Below are positions 1 to 12,142 of a stretch of 64,000 nt of DNA, in pieces (within the stretch, counting starts at the first letter, position 1; each line of letters begins with the position of its first letter). The notes under the pieces were generated by a model, which had not been told where the DNA came from, searched no databases, and saw only the letters and a list, made by a program, of their open reading frames with translations. The DNA comes from Pithys albifrons albifrons (taxonomy: Eukaryota; Chordata; Aves; Passeriformes; Thamnophilidae), in contig NC_092467.1 of the NCBI RefSeq assembly GCF_047495875.1, forward strand, positions 24,695,066 through 24,759,065, in the 5' to 3' direction. The position numbers and the translations under genes are program-made.

Positions 1-101
1 CTCAGTTCCAGCTACAGAAGTCTTAATGATATTTTGGCCATAATGCCGAGAGAAGCAAGAAAGCCCCTTCAGACACCAGGAGCTTTCACCCGACTGGTGC
101 A
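1..101 (+). CDS. Probable 3' end of a coding exon cut by the window's left edge; gene not identified
   Basis: Frame 1 is open from the first base to base 101, where a strong splice donor follows (GTAAGT at 102-107). The partial peptide has 33 full codons; it begins LSSSYRSLND, contains MPREARKP, and ends PGAFTRLV, with the last codon split after CA (two bases before the donor). The mix of charged, polar and hydrophobic residues and the retained CpG codons (CCG, CGA) look more like real coding sequence than most open frames here. The start of the exon lies outside the window. I do not recognise the protein and assign no function. A chance open frame of this length is not rare, so the call rests mainly on the frame running straight into a consensus donor. 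If real, the gene is transcribed rightwards and the sequence after 101 is its intron. Confidence 0.45.
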
Positions 102-107
102 GTAAGT

Positions 108-1249
108 AGACAGCTGAAATGTGTCTTTGAACTCAGGCAGGGAAAACTAGTTTGTTGTGGTGTCCCTCCTCCACTCTGCATCCATCTCACCACGCCGGCA
201 CAGTGCGCGCTGTTGGCACGTGTGCCCAGTGGCTCAGGGCTGTCCCATCAGCATGATCAGGAATGGAGGGTGGAGGCTTGGTGCTCCTCTCATCAGGGTG
301 TCTCCTTCATTTGGCCTGGAGGTGTCTTGATAGGACACAGTGGGGGTTGCATCTGTTTTTTTTAACTGTATGGGTTATGCAGGTGTCCCATGGCTGCAGA
401 TATCACTCTGGTCACCAGCAACATGTGTTTCCAAAGGCTTCCATGAAAGGAAAGCAGCGGGACTGCTCCCTGGCCAGCAACTGATGTCACCAAGTGGGCT
501 TGAACAGGCTTGAACATTGGAGGTTTATATTAAACTGGAGTTGAACTAGGGGAAAGGGAACTGCTCTCCTCTCAAGTGTGGGTCTTCCAGGGCCTCCAGC
601 TCCCCACTAGTCCAGATGGACTTATCTCCTCCCCTGCAGCTCAAACCAGCCTCACTAGACCCTCAGTGTCTGTGTCTGGCAAATGAGACTCATCTCATAC
701 CTTGATTTTTGTGCTAGGGACCTATACTCCTTTTTTTCTGCTGCTGACACCAAACCTGCAGGCTGTTTCTGATAGTGATCCTGTCCTTGGAGCAGTCCCA
801 AGGTAATATGGTATTCATTGATATCCAGCCTGTGGGGACAAAGGCAAAGGGCATTGTTGTGGAGACTGTGTTCCCTCTTTGTGTCTCTGCCTTAAGAGGG
901 GCTCAGAGAAGTCCTTTCCTCTGCTCATCCCTTCCCTGTGTCTTCCCCAGGGTTGAAGACAACCCCAGGCAGTCTGGGAAAGATGCTTAGAAGCGACATC
1001 TTGGTGTTTCCAGATGCCAGTCCTGTGGCTGCTGGGCACTGTTTCACCCGTGCTGGGTTTGGCAGTGGACTGGGGTGCTCAAGTTAAGAGCCCATACGTT
1101 GAGGTAAAACCCCACTCCAAAGGGAAGTGTGTTGCACTTGCAAGGCTTTGGGTGCTCAGTGAAAGTAATTTTTAAAAATGATCTTTTACCCCTTAATCAA
1201 AGTCTTTATCCATATGTTTTAGTTGCCCTTAAGCCCCAGCTGGAACCGT
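108..1249. other. Non-coding stretch; no gene recognised
   Basis: Intron-like if the left-edge exon is real. Bases 190-225 hold a small CpG cluster with an E-box CACGTG at 217-222. A pyrimidine-rich acceptor-like site ends at about 760 and is followed by a frame that stays open to 990 and fits the phase of the left-edge exon, but its translation is unremarkable. No repeat was recognised. Confidence 0.6.
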
Positions 1250-1500
1250 TTGCAGATCTCTAAGTAATAAGCACTAATGTTTGAGCTTCAAAATCACTTG
1301 GAAAGTTGCAGTCTGGTAAAGCCATCTGGTTGAAATCTGTCAGTATTTATTATCCACTGGAAGTTTCTCTTTGGACAGCTCTGATGCTGCCTTTCATTAT
1401 CATGGAAAGCTGATCATATTAAACTAATTACAGGGAATAGCTGATGACAAGTTCCTCTTTAATCTGTGATCTTTTTTTGAATCAGAATTAAGGTCATTCT
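1250..1500. promoter_or_regulatory. Candidate conserved non-coding block (TAAT-rich)
   Basis: An AT-rich, complex (not low-complexity) stretch with several homeodomain-type TAAT/ATTA cores, including AAACTAATTACAGG near 1423-1436, and no repeat signature. This texture is typical of vertebrate developmental enhancers, but here it is only a visual impression. Confidence 0.2.
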
Positions 1501-4284
1501 CCAAGGCCCTGATTTTGGAAACCCCCTGGCAGCAGTTGTTAGCTAGGGTAAAATATTTACAAATCCGTATATCTTCTGTTGCTCCCGTTAGGAATGAATA
1601 AGCAGGGATTTGCTAGTGGGGCTGAAATTCACCATTGTTTTAGAGGTACTAAGCATTGTTCCCATGTACTGCTTACACCACATAGGGTGGATAAGAGGGG
1701 CGTTCACACATTCAAGCTTGCAAAGTCAATTTTTTTTAGGCAATGTGAGGTTGTCTTTAAATCAACATCATTTGTTTCCCACCCTTAGACTTGGATATAC
1801 CGAGAGAATGCCAGTCTGGTCTGTAGGAGCAATGTGACAAGGATTTCCTGGCTACTAATGCTTCTTCACTGCCAGGCTGTGAATTGAAAATGGTCTCTGC
1901 GCAGGCTGGTCCCTGTTTGTGCCCTTGCATGCACCTGCAGGCAGATGGGGCAGCTTATGGGGCCAAGGTGGGCAGTTCAGGGAACCTCCTGAAAAGGTGA
2001 ATGACAAAATGGATTGGAAGGACCCACCGAGATCCGGGAACAGCTGGCTTTGGCTTTGCTCCCTGCTCTGCTTGCTGGTGGGTTGTATGTGGGATAACGA
2101 CTGTCTGCCTTAATTTCCCCAAGGTTAAATTCAATCCTTTCTGGGGTGGTAGGAGAAAAATCTTGGCAATTTACTTTCAGGGTTGGAATCCATTTGCTCT
2201 GGATAACACTTTTTCAGTTGTTATCTGGATACGTCCAAAGTTTAGAGGACACAAATCTATCTGTCTCCATTGCCTACAACAGTCTTATGTTACCACATCT
2301 GCTCACAGTCGGCTATGAGACCTGGCTACCAGGTTTTTTGCCATGACAGGTTAACTTCTCACATGCCTTTTTCCTCCCATGTGGGTTTACAGGAGAGGAA
2401 GATTTTACTTCTTAATGTTTCTAAAGCCTGGTGAGGACACCGCTTTCCAATTACCTCCATAGTTTACAAATTATTTTCCTGTAATATGATGTAATTTATA
2501 GCTTGAGCTTACTGCCAGGTCCCTAGGATGTAACTTGGTATGACTGCTTCCATCCATGCAAACAGGAGCAACTGGAGTCCTTCCCTTAGGGCTTACTCAA
2601 ATACACTATATTTAATAAGAGTTAATCCCTTTAACACAGTTGCTGGCCTCGCCTTTTAAAATTGGATTAAGACTGATGCACTATAGAGAGTTTTTAATGC
2701 CAATGAACTCAACCTGTTCTAGAAAATGGAAGTTGTAAACACAGTACGGATGCTAAGATCAGTCTAACCTTAGGAATTGTCCTTGGGAAGAGCTGCACAA
2801 TGGCCTTTTTCACACCTTTAACTCGGCAGGACCTGGAGGCAAACTGGCAAACAGATGAGCAAGGCTATGAAGAGTTCAGCTGGTTCTCTGCCTTTCTCTC
2901 AGAAGCAGGATTAAATGGTAGCAAGGCAGGGAAAACACTTCCAGTGCAAGTGTCCTGAGGAGGAAAAGCACCAACACCAGGAGACTGGAGAAGCCAAGCC
3001 TTGGAAATGACCTTAAAACTGAGTAAAACTGGTGCAGATCAGAACTATTGCTGGATAGGAAAAGTGAAGCAAATACAGTGTGTGTTCATGTGTGTGGTGA
3101 TTGACAAAGGGTTGTGAGACCTGTGGGCTAAAAGAAGCTGTAGAAGAAATAGTTATTCTCCTAGAAGTGTCTTTGAGAAGAAATGCTAAGCTATGTGCTT
3201 TTGGGTTAATTATCTGAGAGGTTTAGATATCCTTTTATTCCATATTTGGGGACAAATTATCTTACCTATAAATTTTCAATGCAATTATGGATTTGTATTT
3301 GAGCTCAAAGGAAGAGATGTAAGGGCTTAGCTCTTACTTTTCACCACGGCTGGTTTCTTGAACTCCATCTTACCTCTTTCTTAGAGCAATGAAGAAAAGC
3401 AACTTTACATGGCTGTGTATGTGCCTGGACTCCATGACACAAGCAGGGCTTGTGCATGGGACTGGGCTCCTGGTACTGAGCAAGGCTGCACCGATGGGCA
3501 GCCGGGACTTGGCTTGATTTATTTCCTGATACCTTTCATGCTTTTTCTAATGTCTTTTACTTTCCAAAGCAGTAAGGGGAAAGAGGTGTTTCCTTAGCCT
3601 CCTCTGTTTGCCTCATGATTTGTAATATGAAGCCATAAAATTAAACCCAGGATATCTCTAGCCCATTGATAGGCATTGGCAGTCTCAGATCCCTTCCCTA
3701 AATGGAAGGGGCAGTTCACTGACACAAGCAATTGCCACCTGCAGTGGTATTTGGATGGGAAGGGAAAAAAAAGAAAAGGAATAAACAGACCTGGGGAATT
3801 TCAGTTTGACATAAAAAACAATGTGATGGATAGTCCACAGTGACCATTGGTTCCAGTGGCTGGAGGACAAGAGAAAAAAAAGCAAGCAAGAAAAAAAGGC
3901 AGGACAGGCAATCTGCAACCAGCCTAGGAAGATTACTGCCATAAAAGCAATGCTGGAAGGGGCTAGTTATCAAGTGGAAAACAAGAAAGTACAACTAGCT
4001 CCCCAGTCACCAGATTTAGGGGACTCTGGTTGGAAGGTTCATACTCTGGTGGGCCATTAGAGCAGAAACAGAAATGGATGCAGTAATCCAGAACATATTG
4101 AGTCTCTGGGTTACCATGAAATATAATGCAGGGAGAAATGAATTATTTTCCAAGGGAAGCTGTAGAAAGCACATATATAGACTTTTTTTATTGGAACTGT
4201 GTTATCAACAGTCTCTCTTAATAGTCGAAAACAGCTTCTTATGTTTTTTATAGAGTTTTAAAGATCCCTCTGGACATGTCTGGA

Positions 4285-4342
4285 GGGGCTGGATGGGGGG
4301 GGACCTTCAGGCAGAGGAGGGAGTGGGGGCAGAGGAGAAGGG
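4285..4342 (+). other. G-rich tract, possible G-quadruplex
   Basis: Five guanine runs on the plus strand: four at 4285-4288, eight at 4295-4302, three at 4319-4321, five at 4325-4329, and a final run of three near 4340. The longest loop exceeds the usual seven bases, so folding is possible rather than expected. Confidence 0.4.
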
Positions 4343-5032
4343 ACGTGAGGGCTGTAAGAGTGAGCACGGTACTGATTTCCTTGGGCCGTCTAAGCATTTG
4401 GGTATGGTGCTGCATTATGTTAATTTTGCCTCATTCCTTGCACAGAAATAGTGATACAGATAAACTGAGTTCATGTGGAGTCTAGTTGGCTTTTGTGTTT
4501 TCCTTTGCAAGAGGGTGAACAAACACTTCTCCAAAAATTAGATGGAGGTAAAAAAAATGTGACTTACTCCTGTTTCTATTCACAGCGCCCACAGGGGATG
4601 GAAAAAAGGTAGCTTGGGGAGCCCAAGAACTAAGCTCCTTCTGATTTTGGAGGTTCAGGATCATCATCTCCCTGTTCTCCTAAGCCCTCATTTAAAGAAT
4701 GAAAGAATTTCATGAAATCCCTCTCATGACATTGATGGGACTTTAAGTGTTGGGGAGTGAAAATATTAAGGCAGATGTAGGAGGTTTTGATGGTTTTTTC
4801 CACGCACAAAGAGCAGTTTTATACTTTAACATCTGTATCCTCTTGTAATACTAATGTCTCATGAAAGAGCTGCTGCTGATGACATGAAGTTGTCACAAAA
4901 CGAATCTTGAGATTATAAAACTAATGTGTAGTAAGGTCTCTTTTGCCTTGTCATCTGACTTTGAGACTCTGTTCTGTGTGCGTGGCATGTTTGCAAGGCT
5001 TTTTGACAATGATGGGTAAAACAAAGAGGAAA

Positions 5033-5070
5033 GGGGAGGAGAAGGGGAAGGTAAAGGGACAGGAAAGGGG
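5033..5070 (+). other. Purine-rich G tract, possible G-quadruplex
   Basis: Four guanine runs (5033-5036, 5044-5047, 5056-5058, 5067-5070) separated by purine-rich loops of seven to eight bases. The tract is nearly free of pyrimidines on the plus strand, so a triplex is an alternative structure. Confidence 0.4.
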
Positions 5071-7489
5071 TAGACCCCAAGCAAGCTGAATTACCTGTGT
5101 CACAGGAGATAAAGTTTGAAGAGATCAGAGCCAGGGATTGAAATCATGAGAGCACATAGCAGAGATTTTTAGTCACAGCAGAGTCCTTCCAAGAAAAAAA
5201 ATGCTGAGTTCCCATGATGGACAGAGCACATAAAAGCATGAAAATCACTTTGCTTTGCAATAGCCTGCCTGTGTCTGGAATTGGGAAGCTGCCTCTGGAA
5301 TCAGCCTCTGAAATGTAAAGACTGCTGCATGCAGGACACGATCCACCAGCCAGGAGTGCAGAGATATTGTATTCAAAATATAAAGTTGGATTGCTTGGAG
5401 CAAGAGGGAAAAAAAAAAGGAATAATCAGTCTAAAACTCAGAAATTGTTTGCAAAAAAGATGAATTATCTTGGTTAGAAAACATGCTTGATATACTCTGT
5501 CTGCCCATTTAACACTGCTGTGGTTTCTTCACTCCACCAAGTTGTTTAGCAGAAGAATTCATAGCTGCAGTTTTTACTCTGTTTCAATATTTTTAAGAAG
5601 TACTTGTCTTCTTAGATTTTTAAAAGTCCAGATGATGCTATACCCAATATATATATATAAGAATATTGCAGGACAATAAACAGAGTCTCACTGCATCCCT
5701 CTTTGGAGAGTTGGCGGTGGCAGGATGGACTAATACATACAAAGAGAATTTTACACTTAAGTACAGATCAAAATAATTTCAGAGACCCAGAAAGTGATCT
5801 GGCACACTGTGTGGTCTAAATCTTTTTTTTTTTAATAGCTAAAGAGGTGCTTAACTCAGCTTGGCATTCATGTCTTTGCTTGTATCCCTGCCAAAATATA
5901 GCCCTGTACACCAGCACTAGCCCCAAGAATCAGCCGCAGCCCTTGGATGGATGTGGGCCCTGCCAAGGGCCCATTAGGAAGCTGTGGGATGTGGATGCTG
6001 AAGTGTGGTGGGCTGAATGGACAGGCAGGTGGCTGTGTTGTCTTCCTTGAGGGGAGGGTGTTCCTCCAGCTGCTGGGTATCCCAAGGAACAGAGATCCGG
6101 CATGGCACGTGCTGGAATTTCTTTCTTGCTGTGCCAGTTTCTAGGTCTTGTGGGAGCATTTGGGGTGGCAGTGGGGGCAGATTGGCACAGATTTATATGC
6201 CAGGCTTGTCTCTAGCTCTGACTCTGCTGTTCCGCCTGGGCTTCCTTCATTTAGAGTCCTTTGTTACAAAATGTAATGGATATTGCCCTAGGAGCCGTTT
6301 TCAATTGCTCGTGACGAAGTAAGAAACAATTAGGCAAAGCATATTTTTGTTTATATCCTCACTACCTCCTTTCCTAGGAGAGATTTAGAGATCCCTGGCT
6401 GGTCGGGTTATTAAAATGTTGTTCAATTTGACTGAATCTTGCAGGGTGGATTGGAGTTGTGCCTCCCCACAAGCTGTGTAGGGGTTGGAGGAGTAAGGTA
6501 AGGTGAGAAACAGGGACAGAAAATAACAAAATAAGTGGAAAACCAAACAATTTAATTTTTCCTTTTCTTCAAAAAGGTTTCCAAAGCTGCCCTAAAGACA
6601 GCTTGTAGGCTGATATTGTTCTGCTGAGAAAACCTGCATTGGGCGCTCCAAACTGTGCCAGACTTGGACCTGGGACTGAAATTCATATTTCAGTGCTTGT
6701 GGCTGGTCAGCTCGAGCTGTTTGGCAGATGATCCAGGCAAAGGCAATAAAAATAGTGGTGTGGGAGGATGGGATGGCAGCGCTGGTCCCTGAGCTGCAGA
6801 ATGGTGATGCTCAGGGAAGCTCATGGCTTGGTTTGTCCCTCTCAAGCTGGGCTGAGGGCTGTATGCAGTGGGATGTGCCTGGACATGGGATCCTGAGCAC
6901 ATCCTCTGTGTGTTAAGGAGACACAGAAAGGGACTGAGAGAGAGTAGAAATCCTTCTGCCTCCCTTGGTCCCAGGAGGGATGCTGCTGGTGGATGTGGGT
7001 TGCCTTGGGTGCTGTTGATTCATGCTCAGGGATGAAAAAGTGTGTTGACAGCTCAGCTACCCAGCAGAAAAGGTTGTCAGCCAGGTCCTGAATGCAGTGG
7101 GAACAAGGCCAAGGGAGAGATCGAGAGATCAAGAGGGAGAGGGCCTGTTGAATGGAGGAGAGAAAGTCCCACCAGCTGCTTAGGGAGAGAGGTGACAAAA
7201 GATAACAGACACCTGAACAGCATCAAGAGCAGTGGGATGCGAGTCCATGTCTGACTGTAAGGACAAGCAAGTCCAGATGTCTGAGCACATGATCCCAAAA
7301 GCTGCTACATGCTGGGGCCTTCCAGAGAAAAGACAAGAAGCAGAGATTGCTATCACTTCATCCTTCTGACATGGGACTGATCTCTACTGGATGTTACTAT
7401 ATGGCTTGTCTTCTTTGAAACAGCCCAAATAAAAGGGTTGCTGCAGTCATCCTTTGGGAGCAGAGCTCTCCATCTATTAGACATGTTGC

Positions 7490-7765
7490 TGTGTTTGCCT
7501 GGAAATGGAACCCTGTTTATAAACACAAAACCAGCCGAGAGCAGTCAATGCCAGTGGTGAAATACTCTTGCTATCTGCAAGCAGACCCAGTGCAGCCTCC
7601 TGCCCCCATTAGGGAGGGCAGGCCCTTTCATCAGCTTAACGAGCCCAGCGATCTGCATGCAAACAAGGGCGGGTGGGGGGCAGCATTCATCACTGTAGAA
7701 AAGGGCTTGGAGATGCTCACAACACATGGCTTATCCTTGGGAAATTGTAGCCCGAGGATAACATA
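7490..7765. promoter_or_regulatory. Candidate regulatory block with a forkhead palindrome
   Basis: Contains a perfect 12-base palindrome TGTTTATAAACA (7514-7525), which is two convergent forkhead-type half sites, and further right TGCATGCAAACA (7654-7665), which joins an 8-base palindrome to a forkhead-like GCAAACA. The flanks are complex sequence with some CpG retained (near 7640-7670) and a GC-rich run at 7666-7682. No repeat signature. Regulatory function is inferred from motif content only. Confidence 0.3.
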
Positions 7766-7924
7766 GTATTCGGACCTTCATCTGGCACAGGGAATAAACT
7801 GGAAGCTGCCTTCCTCAGTCATTTCAAATAAATCTCAGTTACTGATACAAAAGGCTCTCAGGGGGTCATTGATAAACCTCAGTGTGAAACTCAAACAGCA
7901 CAGCCACCTCCTGGTGAGGAAGGA

Positions 7925-8210
7925 GCAGGTTTAGAATGGGTTAATTAGAAAGATAATGAGCTAACAAGGCTTCATTTCTGTTCAGTGACTCAATGAGGAA
8001 TTCATTAGAAAGGCTTAATCTAACTGAACAATCCCAGGGTTTAGAGAGATTGCCCATTGATTGCCAGCCCAAACTGTTTATTTACAGGTTTTTGCTGGCT
8101 GAAAGGTCTCATTCCTTTATTTCTAAGGCCAATCGGATGTGCCATAAGGACGCTGTGTGTCCCCAGCAAAAAGCAGTAGCAGTAAAAATCTGGCAGTAAA
8201 GCCAGATGGG
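7925..8210. promoter_or_regulatory. Candidate conserved non-coding block
   Basis: Complex AT-rich sequence with TTAATTAG near the left end, TTCATTAG/TTAATCTAA motifs, a forkhead-like TGTTTATTTAC near 8077-8087, a CCAAT-like CCAATCGG near 8132, and retained CpG. No repeat or coding signal. Visual judgement only. Confidence 0.25.
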
Positions 8211-11200
8211 AAGGAGAAAGGGATCAATGATCCCAGTAACACCAACCATGTAATTTCAGTGTGTTCCCTCAACTAAGGATGAGGCCAGGGGAGTTTATAT
8301 GTAGGATTTGGGTGCTACTGGAAAGAGAGGAGAATTGAAACATTATGAGAGAAAAAAATGGAGCACAAATACCATGTAAGTGCAAAGATGGGCTGGAGTT
8401 GTTCCCTCCAGGATTTTCACTGTTTCTCACTTCATATCATAAAATTGATGTCATTTTGCAGGTTGTTTTCAGGGGCTTTCAAACACCCTGGGGAACCTTC
8501 CCATCTTGGGAGTGTGAGGTGCCTCCACAGGGTCAGGGAGAAGCCAGGAATGTGCCACTGGAGAAATCTCTGAATTAAATCTCTGCAGAGAAATCCCCTT
8601 TACTCTTAGCCCTCTAGCAGCTCCACTTCCTTCTCCTTCCTTTATGGAAGGGGAGTGGGATTTTGCGCTGGAAGGGCAGAGGGATGCACACCTTTCCCAC
8701 CACAGGACATGAGTATCTAGCACATCAGGCACTGGTGAGATTTACTGCACCCCTTCGTGGTTCCCTGTGGTCTGCTTTTCATGGATTTACAAACTGGATT
8801 GATGCTGGCCTGCACAGAAGTCTCAGGAGGATTCTCTAGTTGAGAGCAGCCTCTCCTGAGAACTGACAGTTTGGTAAAATTTCAAGCCATAACCTCTGTT
8901 AATCACTTTTGGTGATCCAACTATTTCAGAGAGGTTTCTTGCACCGTTATGCTGGTTTTTTTGTTTTTTTGGGGTTTTTTAATCACATGGGGAAGCAAAG
9001 CTGTGTGTTCTGCTCCTGGAGAACAAACCAATGTGGTTTGTGTGTCCAAGAAGCTTGGTCCAGGAGTTCATTAGTTTTCCCATGACCTGACACACTCATT
9101 TAATGGTGCTTTCTAGTGACATGTGACAGGACTATATTTAGTAGAAAAATTAGTGTCTTGGTAAAGGGTACTGGCTTGCTAAGGTAGATAACACCTTTGA
9201 CAAGGCCATTGTCAGAGAAATGGTAGGATGATGAGCACGGACATGAGTGCTGTTGAGAGTCTGGAGGCTTTCAAAGATCCCTGGGACATCTTCCAGTGGT
9301 GTAAAAGTGAAGAAAACTAGAGTACCTTTAAATAACTTGGAGACAGATAGCTGATCTGCCTCAAGTCTTTGTAACCTGTCGATCAGAACCATTATGTTTG
9401 CAGCAGTGAACAAGACTGGTGGTAATTTCTACATGGAGTACATTACAGTCACATTATTTTTGCTGAGCTTTTAAAAATCTTGCTAGATTAATAACCTTCA
9501 AAAAAAAATCTGTCTTAGTGCCACATTAACCACAGGCCACAGTGTATTAACTGACAAAACCTAAATTGTTCTTTAATATTCCTAAATCTGGTGTTAAGCA
9601 CAATAAGAACAATTTTCACTTTCAATAAGAATCTGACCTTGGATTTGCCCTCTGCCCTGACCTGGTTCTTTCTCTACAACCATGAGGGACCATGTGGAGT
9701 CATTCTGTCCTCCTTTGAAATGATGATAATTAAAAAGCATTTGCCTTCAGATTTTTCTTCCATCTGATTATCCCTTCACCTTTGGTCTCTCTTCCCTTCT
9801 GGATGTGCAACTGGATTTTCCATAATTTTTTTTCTGCACTACCACTGAATTCCTCTGTTCTTCTTGTGAATAACAGCACACAGCAGTCCAGCTTTTATTT
9901 ACTGCTATATTGGACTTCCTGAGGTTTATTTATGGGAGACAGAAGCAACACAGCCCATTATTTAGAGTGTTGTTCTGTTGATATGATTGTTAGTTCAGTG
10001 CAAGTTAGTGGCTATCTTTTGCCTCCATTTGTCCATGCTGTGAAGTCTGAATAGCAATACCTGTCTAGAAAGCACTTGGTGATGTTTTAACTGGGTAACT
10101 TTAATTATAATTGCAATGAAGGATGTGTCAAAAGTTGGAGAAATTAAGAGTAAGAAAAAGAATTTTTTTCCTCCATTCAATGTGTTATTACAAGGAAAAC
10201 CTTCATATGTATCTGATGCTGATACCTGGATATTTTTGTGGCTAGCTTTAATGACAGTTCGTGTTTCCAAGAGATTTGTAAAGAATATGAAACCTCATGC
10301 CTCAGTGTTTAAATTGATCTCCAGGTGTTAAGATATTTCCAGGTAGTCATGGTCCATTTGCCATCAAGCAGTGCTATTGCGCCTCCTGCTAAAGTCACTA
10401 GTGTTGGTTCATGGGGGATTGGAGCAGTGAACCAGAATGTGGTAACTCCCGGATACCTAAAATTGCAAGCAAAAGTGGAATATTTCAAGGAAATAATTAA
10501 TCGTATATAATGTAGGAGACCTGCAGAAACCCAGGCACCATCACTTACACATCATTGTTTAACAAAACCTGTCCTCCAGCACCATGATGGCTTGGGAAGC
10601 TGTCACCTCCCTCCCTGTTTGTCCGACTGTTTTTTGGCACTGGGGTAAATGCTGTTATCTCAGTGACCTAAACAATGAAGGTTAAAAAAGGCCTTCTTTT
10701 TTTTTTTTTTTTTTAGTACAGATTTTATCCTAGATCAATTAGCTGATCACTGTGGAGGGGATGATGGAGCAGTAGAAACTTCTTAAGCCAACACTAACAA
10801 GTGTCTGAGCCCCTCAAATTTAGAGTAACTGAGGAAATCAGGTTTGCTTCTGGCCAAGAAATTTTTCTTTCCCATTTAGAATCAAAGCTGCTGTTACACA
10901 TCTCAGGCAGTCATCCTTTGGACATGCTGAATGGGAGAAAAAGGACTTGCAGCAACTGATTTGTTTTCCAAAGTGACTGAAATATTTCCATGCTTCAAAA
11001 ATAAGTACAGAATGCAGAGTTTGCCTATGTAAATAGACCAAAATAAAAACAGGAAAAGAAATAACTTCATTTACTGATTTACTCAGAGCAGAGCTGACAA
11101 ACAGCACTATTGTCAATTTGGAGACCTTCTGCAAGAGAAAGAAAGAACTCAGATTTCAGCATTTCTGACAGTATACTTCTTCAAAATCCTTTAAAATCCT

Positions 11201-12077
11201 GCACCTGGAACTCCCCTAAGAGCAAGCTGATCTTATTCCCTACCTGCAGTGACTGCAGCCAACATCTGTTTTATGGGTTTGTCTGCTACAATATAAAATC
11301 AGTGCATGGATAGATTGTATTTTCTTCGATCAGAGGACTTGGTATTGCTGCACTGGTGCAATATTGCAAATTATTTATTAGCTCAGAGAAGAGCAAGGGA
11401 AGAATTGTTGAAAGCAGAACTGATGTTCCTAACTTGCAGTTTTCTTGGCTCTTGGTTTTAGGTACCTGCTCCCAAAGAGAAGTCGTTGAAGGGGGTGGAA
11501 AGAGCAAAGTGTATTGTCTCTGTGTTTCCCATGCATTGTTCCCTATGAAAGCATCTCCCTGCAACCTTTACCTTCTGTTCAGACGGCCCCAGCCTGCGAA
11601 GAGAGAATGGCAGATTTGTGCTTTCTAAGCTCCAGATGGGGCTCCTTTCTTCTTCCTCTGTAAGTTAATGGTGTCTTGCTGAGACCAACTGGGCATGTAA
11701 AGATTTGGGCAAAACTCACAGCAGTGGTCTCATAACCTCAAGGCTTCACAGTCTCATCCCAATGTGACGGCTGGTCCCCAGCGGAGCTTGTCTGTGGCTC
11801 TGATGTGGTGCCAAAGGAGATGGGGAAGGTTATGTTGATTACATCTGTTTACCAATGGTTAAATAAATTAAAAGCCAATTGCAGACCACCAGCAGGCTAG
11901 GGTCTTGCAGCCCCTGCTTTCTGCCCTAGGTCTTGTTTGCACTCTGGTATTGCTCTGTATGTCCGTATTGCAAGGGTGACTCTGGTTTGGTCAGAATGAA
12001 TCTTCACAAATAAAAATAGATGAGATACAAGCTTTCTTCTTCCAGCAACAATTACCTCAGCCAGGTTCTCTCAACAG
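8211..12077. other. Non-coding stretch; no gene recognised
   Basis: Holds a T/G-rich run near 8948-8982 and an 18-base T run at 10697-10714. The T run could mark the 3' tail of a minus-strand retrocopy, but no canonical polyadenylation signal or recognisable protein lies beside it. Bases 9420-9640 are AT-rich with several TAAT cores. The 87-codon open frame on the minus strand at 9150-9413 has no recognisable domain. Confidence 0.6.
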
Positions 12078-12142
12078 AGTAGGGTCACACCAGTGAAGTC
12101 AATGGGGGCATCAATTTGCACCAGAGAGCAGCTGGATCAGCT
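12078..12142. repeat. Fragment of an ancient sauropsid interspersed repeat
   Basis: The segment contains GTGAAGTCAATGGGGGCATC and AATTTGCACCAG in the order and spacing I recall from an old repeat common in turtle and bird genomes (a tract around 'GAAGTCAATGG' followed by a 'TTTACACCAG'-type tract). Family name not assigned. A related piece lies at 36448-36600. Confidence 0.45.

Larger units (their letters stand above)
1501..7489. other. Non-coding stretch with G-rich tracts; no gene recognised
   Basis: Short open frames occur on both strands, none with a recognisable product. A short AT run lies at 5647-5659. Two G-rich tracts that could form quadruplexes lie at 4285-4342 and 5033-5070 (listed separately). 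An acceptor-like site at about 3387 leads into a frame that ends at 3515; the peptide is not recognisable. No dated transposon relic was seen. Confidence 0.6.

Noticed and set aside
3370..3515. Acceptor-like site followed by an open frame in the phase of the left-edge exon
   Set aside because: The frame closes soon, the peptide is not recognised and there is no polyadenylation or conservation evidence for a terminal exon.
10697..10714. 18-base T run as the tail of a minus-strand processed pseudogene
   Set aside because: No AATAAA on the minus strand just before it, no recognisable protein in the adjacent 500 bases, and no clear target duplication.
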